Shown: positions 26,897 through 34,031 of the stretch, piece by piece
How the letters are laid out: every line of letters begins with the position of its first letter
How positions within the stretch are numbered: position 1 is the first letter of the stretch
Origin: Bacteroidota bacterium
GTDB taxonomy: Bacteria; Bacteroidota; Bacteroidia; AKYH767-A; 2013-40CM-41-45
Length of the DNA stretch: 64,000 nt
Reading direction: 5' to 3'
NCBI GenBank assembly: GCA_003389385.1
Contig: QQVM01000002.1
Location: 1-64,000, forward strand
Translations under genes and position numbers: made by a program
Notes under the pieces: generated by a model
Database searches by the model: none
What the model saw: the letters and a program-made list of their open reading frames with translations, nothing else
What the model was told of the DNA's origin: nothing

Positions 26897-27460
26897 TCAG
26901 TCTGTAAAAAGGTAGGATTTTCGTGTTCTGTTTTTTCCCTTCTCGTCAATGAATTCTTCATTTCTTTCCACCACGCCGCTTAAGATTAGGTTTTCCAGAT
27001 TGATAGCCAAAATAGCAATAGGAATGAAAAGAGAAAAATAAACAATAAACCAAATGTTCATTGATTCAGGAGGAAATTCACCAATAATAAGCATTACTAT
27101 TATAACGAATGTCGACAATATTGCCCGGAAATATATCCAACTGTAGTATCGAGCTTTTTTAAAAATTATAAATGATAAAAGTGCCAGATCTACAATAATA
27201 ACTTGAATATTGAGATGGTTTATACCCTTTGTAACTGCATAAGCGATTTCAAATGCCAGAGCGAATGACATCAAACTTATAAGTAAAACATTTCTTGATT
27301 TGATTTTTTTCAGAGATTCCTGAGGTCTGCAAAAAAGCAGGATTTCAGCAATGGTTTCAGACCGCCCCTCAGTGTTATTATAGATACCTTGCCGTGATTC
27401 CCCTGCATTGTATCGGTTCAGGATATTGCTACGTTGTAATTTATAACTCCTGGAGCGCAT
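26897..27460 (-). CDS. Four-helix membrane protein, unknown function
   Basis: A 187-residue protein I do not recognise. A polar N-terminal stretch of about 55 residues, which includes 'ETIAEILLFCRPQESLKKIKSRNVLL', precedes four hydrophobic helices (about 60-75, 82-98, 108-127 and 135-155) and a charged tail rich in Glu, Lys and Arg. The two flanking regions are A/T-rich. It stands alone between two unrelated genes. Confidence 0.65.
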   Translation of the reverse strand: MRSRSYKLQRSNILNRYNAGESRQGIYNNTEGRSETIAEILLFCRPQESLKKIKSRNVLLISLMSFALAFEIAYAVTKGINHLNIQVIIVDLALLSFIIFKKARYYSWIYFRAILSTFVIIVMLIIGEFPPESMNIWFIVYFSLFIPIAILAINLENLILSGVVERNEEFIDEKGKNRTRKSYLFTD

Positions 27461-27661
27461 AGTTTTATGAATTCAAATTCGCGAAATGTAATCTGAATAA
27501 AACTTAATAAAGCCAATAATTTGTCTGTTTACTAATGGAGGAAACAATTATACTAAAGTATAAAATTATATAAATTTTCATAAAAAATTCTTTTATCAAA
27601 ATAAAATAACTATCTTCTTTGATTACAAAAATTTTATTTTTTAACCAAAAATCACATTCCC

Positions 27662-28096
27662 ATGACAACAATTTTAAAAATTCCAGCATTAATTTTAACA
27701 CTGCTTTTTGCTGTCGGATCGCAGGTTTTAGGACAGGATGAAGGGAGAGTATTCAACGTACAAACCTGGTTGCGCACAGCAGATCCCGGCTTCAACCATG
27801 AACTAGTCGATTCGATAGTGAAAGTGTACCAGAAAAATGTAACAGCGAAAAATGAAAAAGTAATCAGTGCGAGAATCATGAAGCATTACATGACAGAAGA
27901 CAGTAGGGAAATGGTTTTCATTTTCGAATACAAAAGCCTGGCTGATATGGAAGAAGCTTTTAAATTAGATCAGGAGCTTGCGAAAAAAGCATGGCCTGAC
28001 CAGAAGACAAAAGAAGCATTCGACAAGTTGTGGAAGACAGCATTTACGCATCATGAAGACCGTGTTTACGGCGAAGTGTTAGGAACGAGAAAGTGA
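27662..28096 (+). CDS. Small secreted protein, unknown function
   Basis: A 144-residue protein with a signal peptide (hydrophobic residues 5-20, likely cleavage near 'VLGQ'). The mature domain has alternating strands and helices ('FNVQTWLRTA', 'VISARIMKHYM', 'EMVFIFEYKSLADMEEAF'), which suggests a ferredoxin-like fold of the dimeric alpha-beta barrel type, as in antibiotic-biosynthesis monooxygenases. That fold call is tentative. About 200 A/T-rich bases precede it and probably carry its promoter, but I could not place both boxes. Confidence 0.7.
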   Translation: MTTILKIPALILTLLFAVGSQVLGQDEGRVFNVQTWLRTADPGFNHELVDSIVKVYQKNVTAKNEKVISARIMKHYMTEDSREMVFIFEYKSLADMEEAFKLDQELAKKAWPDQKTKEAFDKLWKTAFTHHEDRVYGEVLGTRK

Positions 28097-28102
28097 AATA
28101 GC

Positions 28103-28906
28103 TTAGTTACTTTGCAAGCTGAGCTCCCGGAATCTGTTCCATTGCTCTAAGGACATAAGTGCCTTGTATTCGTTCTTGTTCTTGCTCTGCATCTTCCTTA
28201 TTCGCTCAGCCCTGATTTTTGAATCGGGATGCGTGCTGATCCATTCCAGGCTTTTTGAATATTCATGATCATTTTCTGATTGCCTTTTCATAAAGTCGGA
28301 GAATGGAACAGGGTCTATCAAAGCTTTATTCAAATAGATTACAGCAATGGAGTCGGCCTCACTTTCCTGGGCTCTGTCAAAGGCTGTTGATGTGGCCAGT
28401 TTGGCTGCCTGCCTTATGATTTCGGTTCCGGCATTACCACCACCGGCTGAAAGTATTATTCCGAGTCCAATCTCACGCATGAGTCTTTGCATGATGTGAT
28501 CCATTTCAAGGTGTGCTAATTCATGACAAATCACTCCTGCCAGTTCTTCCGGGTTTTCGCAATCCCGGATCAGTCCCTGGAAAATTACAACCCTGTTTCC
28601 TGGCAGCGCAAAGGCATTTACTTCTGAAGATGAAAGTATATGAAGTTTTATGGAGTCGGAATCGATATCATTTGCAGTTCCAATACGTGTCATGAGATCA
28701 TCAAGCATAACACGAATAGAATCATTTTTAATTTCTTTTTCAGTCTGACGGAAAAAATCCCAGATTAATTCTCCTATTTTATTTTCCTGTTCTCTGCTGA
28801 ATTCTTTCAAATTGAAATGAGTTGTGAAAGAAATTCTGCTCAGTAAAAACCAGGTTGTGAAGAATAGTGCCAGCAGAACAATAAGGTGAAATAAGGCTTT
28901 CTTCAT
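28103..28906 (-). CDS. M48-family membrane-anchored metalloprotease
   Basis: A 267-residue zinc protease with an N-terminal hydrophobic anchor (about residues 5-22). The start at 28906 (MKKALFHL...) is preferred because it lies 2 bases after the preceding stop and directly precedes the hydrophobic stretch. The zinc site 'HELAHLEMDH' is the M48 HEXXH motif, and the downstream 'FDRAQESEADSIAV' supplies the third ligand Glu. 'AFALPGNRVVIFQGLI' and 'STHPDSKIRAERI' are typical of BepA/Oma1-like periplasmic members involved in envelope quality control. It is the last gene of a tight four-gene operon. Confidence 0.9.
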   Translation of the reverse strand: MKKALFHLIVLLALFFTTWFLLSRISFTTHFNLKEFSREQENKIGELIWDFFRQTEKEIKNDSIRVMLDDLMTRIGTANDIDSDSIKLHILSSSEVNAFALPGNRVVIFQGLIRDCENPEELAGVICHELAHLEMDHIMQRLMREIGLGIILSAGGGNAGTEIIRQAAKLATSTAFDRAQESEADSIAVIYLNKALIDPVPFSDFMKRQSENDHEYSKSLEWISTHPDSKIRAERIRKMQSKNKNEYKALMSLEQWNRFRELSLQSN

Positions 28907-28908
28907 TT

Positions 28909-29340
28909 TTACTTTCTGCAGATTAAGTTGGTAAGCGGTCCGAAAAACCACCATTGTACATGAATACCCTTTCGAACCTTTACGGAAGTAATCATAGTAA
29001 CGATAAATTCTGTAAGGTTAAAAATGATGATGCTAAGCATATAGGCAATGTAATGATTGCTCAGTGTTTTATCTCCAAAGATTATTGACATAGTCCATGC
29101 AAATCCCATGCTGTTTATCATGAGTACCGCAAGTTGAGAGAGTAATGCCTGTGTGCAGTGCCAACGGACAAAGTATGAGCTCTTTCTGTTCCCAAGATAA
29201 AAGCCCAGTGTGGCAATGAGATTGATGATAGGAAGCGGAAGTCCGACCATGATCGCGATCAGTGACATCAGGTAGCTGTTGGAAGCACGTTCGTTTTCGT
29301 GTTCCATTGGCTTGTATGCGAATCCTCCGGTTTGTATCAT
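28909..29340 (-). CDS. DUF4870-like four-helix membrane protein
   Basis: A 143-residue membrane protein. The start at 29340 overlaps the stop of the DUF2752 gene by ATGA and is preferred to an upstream in-frame ATG. 'GLPLPIINLIATLGFYLGNRKSSYFVRWHCTQALLSQ' is the conserved DUF4870-type core, in which the residues after helix 1 read like 'xxF..xH..QAL'. The C-terminus ends in helices and a short basic tail. Function unknown; membrane location certain from the hydrophobicity. Confidence 0.78.
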   Translation of the reverse strand: MIQTGGFAYKPMEHENERASNSYLMSLIAIMVGLPLPIINLIATLGFYLGNRKSSYFVRWHCTQALLSQLAVLMINSMGFAWTMSIIFGDKTLSNHYIAYMLSIIIFNLTEFIVTMITSVKVRKGIHVQWWFFGPLTNLICRK

Positions 29341-29756
29341 GATTGATTGATGATAACCCAAATCCAGTTTGATAATACCAGAATAATAAATGTCATGGCC
29401 ACAGACTTCTTGCGTAACAATCTTTCAGCCATTTTCCATGAGTGAAACAAGCTGCATTTACCGGATATGAAATCAATGATAAGCCAGGCAGAAAGCAGCG
29501 GCAGAGTAAGCCCTGCAATCATGCCCATCGGATTGTAGCTTAATGCAGAAATTACATTGCCCTCGAGCAGTGAAAGAATTGATCGCGTTGATCCGCAGGA
29601 AGGACAAGGTATGCTCCACATATTTCTGAATATGCAAAAATGAATTCCGGATACAGGATTAGAAAAAAAGAAAAAATGCCAGGCTATCCAAATCAGTCCG
29701 CTTGCAGCGATAAGGCTTGCGATGATGTAAAATTTCCTGGACGGATTCATTTTCAT
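29337..29756 (-). CDS. DUF2752 membrane protein
   Basis: A 139-residue protein with three membrane segments. The diagnostic DUF2752 motif 'CPSCGSTRS' lies near residues 48-56, followed by 'LLEGNVISALSYNPMG'. The function of the family is unknown; the two Cys could bind metal or form a disulphide. It starts directly after the stop of the TM2 gene and overlaps the next gene by ATGA, so the cluster is almost certainly one transcript. Confidence 0.88.
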   Translation of the reverse strand: MKMNPSRKFYIIASLIAASGLIWIAWHFFFFSNPVSGIHFCIFRNMWSIPCPSCGSTRSILSLLEGNVISALSYNPMGMIAGLTLPLLSAWLIIDFISGKCSLFHSWKMAERLLRKKSVAMTFIILVLSNWIWVIINQS

Positions 29757-30095
29757 TTAGCCGATTATGCTTTGCATATTTTGAAAGTTGATCTCCCTTG
29801 TGCGTCCCATGATCAGAAACCAGTCAACGATTGCCCATATTCCAAGTCCACCGCAGGTTAGTAATTTGCCAATGCCTAAGCCTGTGTCTCCGAGAATAAA
29901 TCTGTCGATGCCCAGACTTCCGCCAAGGAGGGAAATAATCAGGGAAGTTGTAGGGTCTTTTAAATTCATTGATTGGAGCAGAATGAATTTTGAGTCATCC
30001 AACAACAGAAGGCGTTCTCTAAGGTAAGGCACCTGATGGCCTTCGAAGTATTTTCCATTGGCCATTAGAAACATGTCAACTTTTTGTGTGTCCAT
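29757..30095 (-). CDS. TM2-domain protein
   Basis: A 112-residue protein. Start set at the ATG giving MDTQKVDMFLM; an upstream in-frame extension is hydrophobic and unlike the family. The C-terminal part is a TM2 domain: two helices around 'GGSLGIDRFILGDTGLGIGKLLTCGGLGIWAIVDWFLI', with the Gly-rich turn and Asp that define it. TM2 proteins with a partner DUF2752 gene are common in Bacteroidota; function unknown. It is the first gene of the four-gene unit that ends with the M48 protease. Confidence 0.88.
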   Translation of the reverse strand: MDTQKVDMFLMANGKYFEGHQVPYLRERLLLLDDSKFILLQSMNLKDPTTSLIISLLGGSLGIDRFILGDTGLGIGKLLTCGGLGIWAIVDWFLIMGRTREINFQNMQSIIG

Positions 30096-30321
30096 TTTGA
30101 TTTGTGTTTTTGTGAATAAAGAAGTGTATTCAGGAGTTTTGATATAAAATTTGTAATTAAGCAAACCTGAGTGCAATAATAGAAAAAGCATAGGATTGTA
30201 CAATTATTGGCTGAATTTGACTTTTTTCCGGTTCAGAGGGTAATTATTCCCGTTTGGAATGAAACTTTTTCTGTATTTCAAATGTGGTAGTATTATTAAG
30301 GAGAACTTAAAAATACATACC

Positions 30322-30942
30322 ATGAAGAATAAATACTTAAGCATTCTCGTAATTTTCTTGTTTTCACTATCATTCAACAGCTCCAATGCTACTACCCACA
30401 TCGTGGAAGTGGAAGATTTCGAATTCAATCCTCAGAACTTCAGTGTTCAGGTGGGTGATACTATAATATGGACCTGGCATGACGGATTCCATACCACTAC
30501 TTCCGATCTTGTGCCGACAGGTGCTAGTCATTGGGATGCTCCGATTGAGTCTTCAACTCCGACTTTTATGTATGTGGTCACCCATCCTGGCTTCTATAGT
30601 TATCATTGCACACCGCATCAGTCCATGGGAATGAACGGTACATTCACAGCAAGCGGCACTACTTCAATAATTCGCCCAACCCAGAATAATGTTCCTTTCA
30701 GGATTGCGGTCGACAATGAAAACAGCAAAGTGATTCTTCGATATACAGAAACACTTGCCGGAAGCAGTGAGATCAGGGTGATGAACATCAGCGGTAAAGT
30801 GGTATTCAGATCCACGCCGCATGTTTCGGTAAAGGACAGAGAAGAAGTCATCAATTTGACCGGTGCGAATCAGGGGATTTACCTGATCGAACTGATCAAC
30901 GAGAAGAGCCGGTTTGTAAAAAAGGTTATAATTGGCAGGTAA
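30322..30942 (+). CDS. Secreted plastocyanin-like cupredoxin, T9SS type A
   Basis: A 206-residue protein with a signal peptide ending near 'SSNAT' (residue 25). Start at 30322, where MKNKYLSIL begins a normal signal peptide. Residues about 25-120 are a blue-copper domain: 'FNPQNFSVQVGDTIIWTWHDGFHTTTSD' supplies the first His, and 'YSYHCTPHQSMGMNG' supplies Cys, His and Met. The remainder is a degenerate type A sorting domain ('EIRVMNISGKVVFRS', 'GIYLIELINEKSRFVKKVIIG') without the usual PNP start. It could carry electrons outside the outer membrane; the partner is unknown. Confidence 0.9.
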   Translation: MKNKYLSILVIFLFSLSFNSSNATTHIVEVEDFEFNPQNFSVQVGDTIIWTWHDGFHTTTSDLVPTGASHWDAPIESSTPTFMYVVTHPGFYSYHCTPHQSMGMNGTFTASGTTSIIRPTQNNVPFRIAVDNENSKVILRYTETLAGSSEIRVMNISGKVVFRSTPHVSVKDREEVINLTGANQGIYLIELINEKSRFVKKVIIGR

Positions 30943-30965
30943 AGAAAATTATTTTCTGAATTTCA

Positions 30966-30995
30966 AGGCTGTCCTCCGAGACAGCCTACTTTTTA
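30966..30995 (+). terminator. Rho-independent terminator after the cupredoxin gene
   Basis: AGGCTGTC, loop CTCCGA, GACAGCCT: a perfect 8-base stem followed by a short T-rich run (CTTTTTAT). Confidence 0.7.
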
Positions 30996-31024
30996 TATGT
31001 TAATACAGAAAATATTTTAATGCA

Positions 31025-31897
31025 TCAGGAAATTATCAGGGAAGTCATGGATATACTCCCTAAAATGGTTTTGTCATTGAAAAATCTGATGTTTTCTTTT
31101 TCTTTTTTCAGGGCAAGAATATATAGTAAAGGAAGGTAATGTTCTGCAGTTGGAATTGACAGACGAAATTCATTGCCTTGCTGGGAATAATTCATCAATG
31201 CAGGATGATTTCCATCTGCAATCAGATCCTTCATTTTACGATTGGCGGTTTCTGCCCATTCGAATCCGCCAGAACTCTTCCAGTTCATCATTGGAAGATT
31301 ATGAACCATGTTTCCGCTTCCGAGAATGAGAATGCCTTTTTTACGTAAGGGCTGAAGCTGTCGTGCAAGATTGTAATGATCGGCAGGCTTCATGTTATAG
31401 TCGAGGCTTAGTTGCACCACCGGAACATTCGCAAGAGGGTAGAGGTGCATGAGTACACTCCAGGATCCGTGGTCAAGCCCCCAGCTGAAATCAGTTTTTA
31501 CATCTTTAAGCTTTACAAACTTTTGGGTTTCCTGCGCAAGTTCCGGACTGCCTTTTGCTGGATATTGCACTTCAAAAAGTTCCTTTGGAAATCCGCCAAA
31601 ATCGTGAATGGTTTTTGGCTTGTCCATTGCCGTAACAAACACACCATTCGTTTCCCAGTGAGCAGAAATGCACAGAATAGCTTTGGGCAAGGGAATGTTC
31701 CTTGAAATTTGCCTCCAGCCATCTGAAAATTCGTTCTTCTCAAGTGCGTTCATTGGACTGCCGTGTCCGAGAAAAACTACAGGCATCGTAAAGGAGGTAT
31801 CAGGCAACTCAGAGAGAGCGTTGAGAGCGTTGGCTTTCATGACTGAAGTTGTTAAAGGTAGCAGAGATATGAATTTTAAAAATTCCTTGCGGTCCAT
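31025..31897 (-). CDS. LigB/YgiD-type class III extradiol dioxygenase
   Basis: A 290-residue protein of the DODA (4,5-DOPA dioxygenase, YgiD) family, which opens catechol rings using a metal. 'VFLGHGSPMNAL' (first His), 'CISAHWETNG' (second His), 'HDFGGFPKELFEVQYPAKGSPELA' and 'LDHGSWSVLMHLYP' match the metal site and conserved loops. The N-terminus 'MDRKEFLKFISLLPLTTSVMKANA' looks like a weak export signal, unusual for this cytoplasmic family, so it may be exported or may simply have a hydrophobic N-terminus. The substrate is not known. Confidence 0.88.
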   Translation of the reverse strand: MDRKEFLKFISLLPLTTSVMKANALNALSELPDTSFTMPVVFLGHGSPMNALEKNEFSDGWRQISRNIPLPKAILCISAHWETNGVFVTAMDKPKTIHDFGGFPKELFEVQYPAKGSPELAQETQKFVKLKDVKTDFSWGLDHGSWSVLMHLYPLANVPVVQLSLDYNMKPADHYNLARQLQPLRKKGILILGSGNMVHNLPMMNWKSSGGFEWAETANRKMKDLIADGNHPALMNYSQQGNEFRLSIPTAEHYLPLLYILALKKEKENIRFFNDKTILGSISMTSLIIS

Positions 31898-31932
31898 AAT
31901 TACATATTAAGAACAATGTTGAGCGGGGAAAG

Positions 31933-32427
31933 TTATTCTGCAGCATTCACCCTGATGAGCCTGAGTAAATTTCCGAGATTGATATTGAATGTATAAGTTG
32001 TGCTCTTGGTTGATTCTTTGTCTTTTCCAGTAATGTCTGGTTTGGCCGGAATAAAGTTGTACTGAATCTGATTTCCCTGTACCGGTTTAACTGAAGCTGA
32101 GTGGAGCCTGAAGTGGATATTGATTGAGCGATGAAAAACGACACGCATCCCTTGATATTTTTTCTTTTCAAACTTCAGTAGTTTAACGAGTCGCAAGGCC
32201 TCTTCATCGCAGCCATATCCTATGCCGTGCTTAATTTTAGCTTCGATGACATTACCAAACACATCAATGTCGAAATCCACGGCCACTGTACCTTCAACTT
32301 TGTTTTCAATTGCTTCTTCAGGGTAACGCAGGTTGCTGCTCACAAATTGGTCCATTGCCTTGTTTCCTCCTGGAAACTTGGGTTGTGTAATAAAACTTTC
32401 AGGCTTACGATCTTTCTTGCTTTTCAT
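31933..32427 (-). CDS. TonB C-terminal-domain protein without a membrane anchor
   Basis: A 164-residue protein. Residues about 15-105 form a TonB-C domain: 'PGGNKAMDQFVSSNLRYPEEAIENKVEGTVAVDFDIDVFGNVIEAKI', then 'CDEEALRLVKLL'. In the family this domain contacts the TonB box of outer-membrane receptors. No signal peptide or transmembrane segment precedes it, so this is a soluble variant or the 5' end has been lost. The tail of about 55 residues is not recognised. It lies 35 bases upstream of the dioxygenase gene on the same strand. Confidence 0.8.
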   Translation of the reverse strand: MKSKKDRKPESFITQPKFPGGNKAMDQFVSSNLRYPEEAIENKVEGTVAVDFDIDVFGNVIEAKIKHGIGYGCDEEALRLVKLLKFEKKKYQGMRVVFHRSINIHFRLHSASVKPVQGNQIQYNFIPAKPDITGKDKESTKSTTYTFNINLGNLLRLIRVNAAE

Positions 32428-32498
32428 GGCGATAATATACCGCAGGGGTTTTAACTATTGGTTCTAATTCGGTTTGAATCTTACCTGAATATAAAGAT

Positions 32499-32528
32499 AA
32501 AAAAAATCCACCCCGGGAGGTGGATTTA
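32499..32528 (-). terminator. Rho-independent terminator of efp
   Basis: On the minus strand the sequence reads AAATCCACC, loop, GGTGGATTT, then a run of six Ts. It is a perfect 9-base stem placed 20 bases after the efp stop. Confidence 0.85.
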
Positions 32529-32548
32529 TATTCTGTATGAGTCAGAGC

Positions 32549-33109
32549 TTACTTTACTTTACCGGCATAACTCCAGTCACGGGTGTCGATTTTGACTACT
32601 TCTCCTGTATTGACAAAAAGTGGAACGTTAACTGTCGCTCCAGTCTCAACCGTTGCAGGTTTGAGGGTGTTTGTTGCAGTATCTCCCTTTACTCCGGGTT
32701 CAGTATATGTGATTTCCAGCTCTACAAATGTTGGAGCTTCAGCAGTCAAGGGTTGCTCATTTTCAAATGCAACTTTTACAGTCATTCCTTCCTTCAATAG
32801 TTTTGCATTCTCACCGAACATTTCGGCAGGCACATATACCTGCTCAAAGGTTTCATTATCCATCACCACCATATTCTCGCCTTCCGGATAAATAAATTGC
32901 ATTTCCTTGAATTCCACTCTGGCAATGTCAACTGCTTCGCCTGCACGAAACCTGTTTTCGACGATTTTGCCGGTTTTGAGGTTCTTCATTTTAGCCTGAT
33001 AAAAGGCCCTGAGATTGCCGGGAGTACGGTGAACGATTTCTGTAACCTGACAAAGTTCTCCATTGTATTTTAAAATAGTACCGGTGCGTACATCTCCAAT
33101 ATCTGCCAT
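32549..33109 (-). CDS. efp: Elongation factor P, tip residue Asn
   Basis: A 186-residue EF-P that relieves ribosome stalling at polyproline. The start at 33109 (MADIGDVRTG) is the family start; an upstream in-frame extension crosses the promoter. All three domains are present ('FIYPEGENMVVMDNETFEQV', 'TFVELEITYTEPGVKGDTA', 'VPLFVNTGEVVKIDTR'). The decoding-centre loop reads HRTPGNLRAF: aligned with E. coli FVKPGKGQAF, the modified Lys34 is replaced by Asn32. No EpmA, EarP or DHS-type modification gene is seen nearby, so the protein is probably active unmodified or with a different chemistry. Confidence 0.96.
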   Translation of the reverse strand: MADIGDVRTGTILKYNGELCQVTEIVHRTPGNLRAFYQAKMKNLKTGKIVENRFRAGEAVDIARVEFKEMQFIYPEGENMVVMDNETFEQVYVPAEMFGENAKLLKEGMTVKVAFENEQPLTAEAPTFVELEITYTEPGVKGDTATNTLKPATVETGATVNVPLFVNTGEVVKIDTRDWSYAGKVK

Positions 33110-33148
33110 TTGCTTGAAATTTAAGTGTTTTCCGTGTTTTAAGGACTG

Positions 33149-33178
33149 CAAAGCTAAAAAAAATATATGTGTGGTCAA
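33149..33178 (-). promoter_or_regulatory. Two-box promoter of efp
   Basis: The minus strand reads TTG (33178-33176), a 19-base spacer, then TAGCTTTG (33156-33149). This fits the TTG-N19-TAnnTTTG consensus exactly and lies 39 bases before the start codon. Confidence 0.75.
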
Positions 33179-33269
33179 ATTTCAGGACTGACATGTAGTT
33201 ATCAATATTCCTGTTCATAGCTAAACCTAATATCATCCCCTTGTTTAAGCTGAAAAGGTATTTTTGGGC

Positions 33270-34001
33270 ATGACGAAAAACTGCGGTATTCTGATTCTCT
33301 TGATTTTAGTTTCGGTACAATATGCAACACATGCTTCAGACACTCTTCAGGTGAATGTAAGTGGAAGAGCCTTCGACAGTGAAGATCCCGGCAAAAGGTT
33401 GGATGACCTGATGATTATAAATCTTCGTACCGGCCAGGGGATTTTTGGGAAAGCAGACGGAACATTCAGCATCAGTATCCGAAAAAACGATACTATCATG
33501 ATTGCATCTACAGGTTATGAATATAAACGTATCAGTGTCACAGATTCTGTCTACAAATCACATTACGAATTGAAAGTGCCTTTGCTAAATCTCAAGATCA
33601 ACCTGCGTGAGGTCGTGATCTTTTCACCGAGAGATCTTGAGAATATTTACAAAGACATTGAAAAGCTGGGATACAACAGGAGAGAGCTGCAAATTGGCGG
33701 AGTTGATGCAATCAGTTCACCGATCACCTTTCTTTATCAGGAATTCAGTCGTCTCGAAAAATTGAAACGGCATAATGCGGAAAGAATCAATAATGACAAA
33801 CGCAGACAGCTATTGAAAGACCTTATGGTTAATTATGTGGCAAGTGATATTTTTTACTTGGACTCATCTGAATTTGACGACTTCATAGATTACTGCGATG
33901 TTCCGGAGGCATTTATGAAGCAGGCAAGCCAGTATGACTTTTGCGTTTTCATTAAAAGGAAATTCGAACTCTATAATCTGACTAAAGGGAAAAAATACTA
34001 A
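33270..34001 (+). CDS. Exported CarboxypepD_reg-like protein, unknown function
   Basis: A 243-residue protein with a signal peptide (hydrophobic residues 5-19, 'ATHAS' cleavage). Residues about 28-105 resemble a carboxypeptidase regulatory-like (beta-sandwich) domain: 'VSGRAFDSEDPGKRLDDLMIINLRTGQGIFGKADGTFSISIRKNDTIMIASTGYE'. This module is common in Bacteroidota TonB-linked and secreted proteins. The C-terminal part is alpha-helical and charged and I do not recognise it. The ATG at 33270 is chosen over an upstream TTG. A TATTTTTG box ends only 3 bases before it, too close for a normal leader. Confidence 0.8.
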   Translation: MTKNCGILILLILVSVQYATHASDTLQVNVSGRAFDSEDPGKRLDDLMIINLRTGQGIFGKADGTFSISIRKNDTIMIASTGYEYKRISVTDSVYKSHYELKVPLLNLKINLREVVIFSPRDLENIYKDIEKLGYNRRELQIGGVDAISSPITFLYQEFSRLEKLKRHNAERINNDKRRQLLKDLMVNYVASDIFYLDSSEFDDFIDYCDVPEAFMKQASQYDFCVFIKRKFELYNLTKGKKY

Positions 34002-34031
34002 GATTCGAATAAGAGAATCCGAAATAATTTG

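Noticed and set aside
33259-33266. TATTTTTG as promoter of the exported CarboxypepD_reg-like protein
   Set aside because: It ends 3 bases before the only sensible ATG and has no TTG at 18-20 bases. It may belong to the leaderless class, but the evidence is too thin to list it as a promoter.
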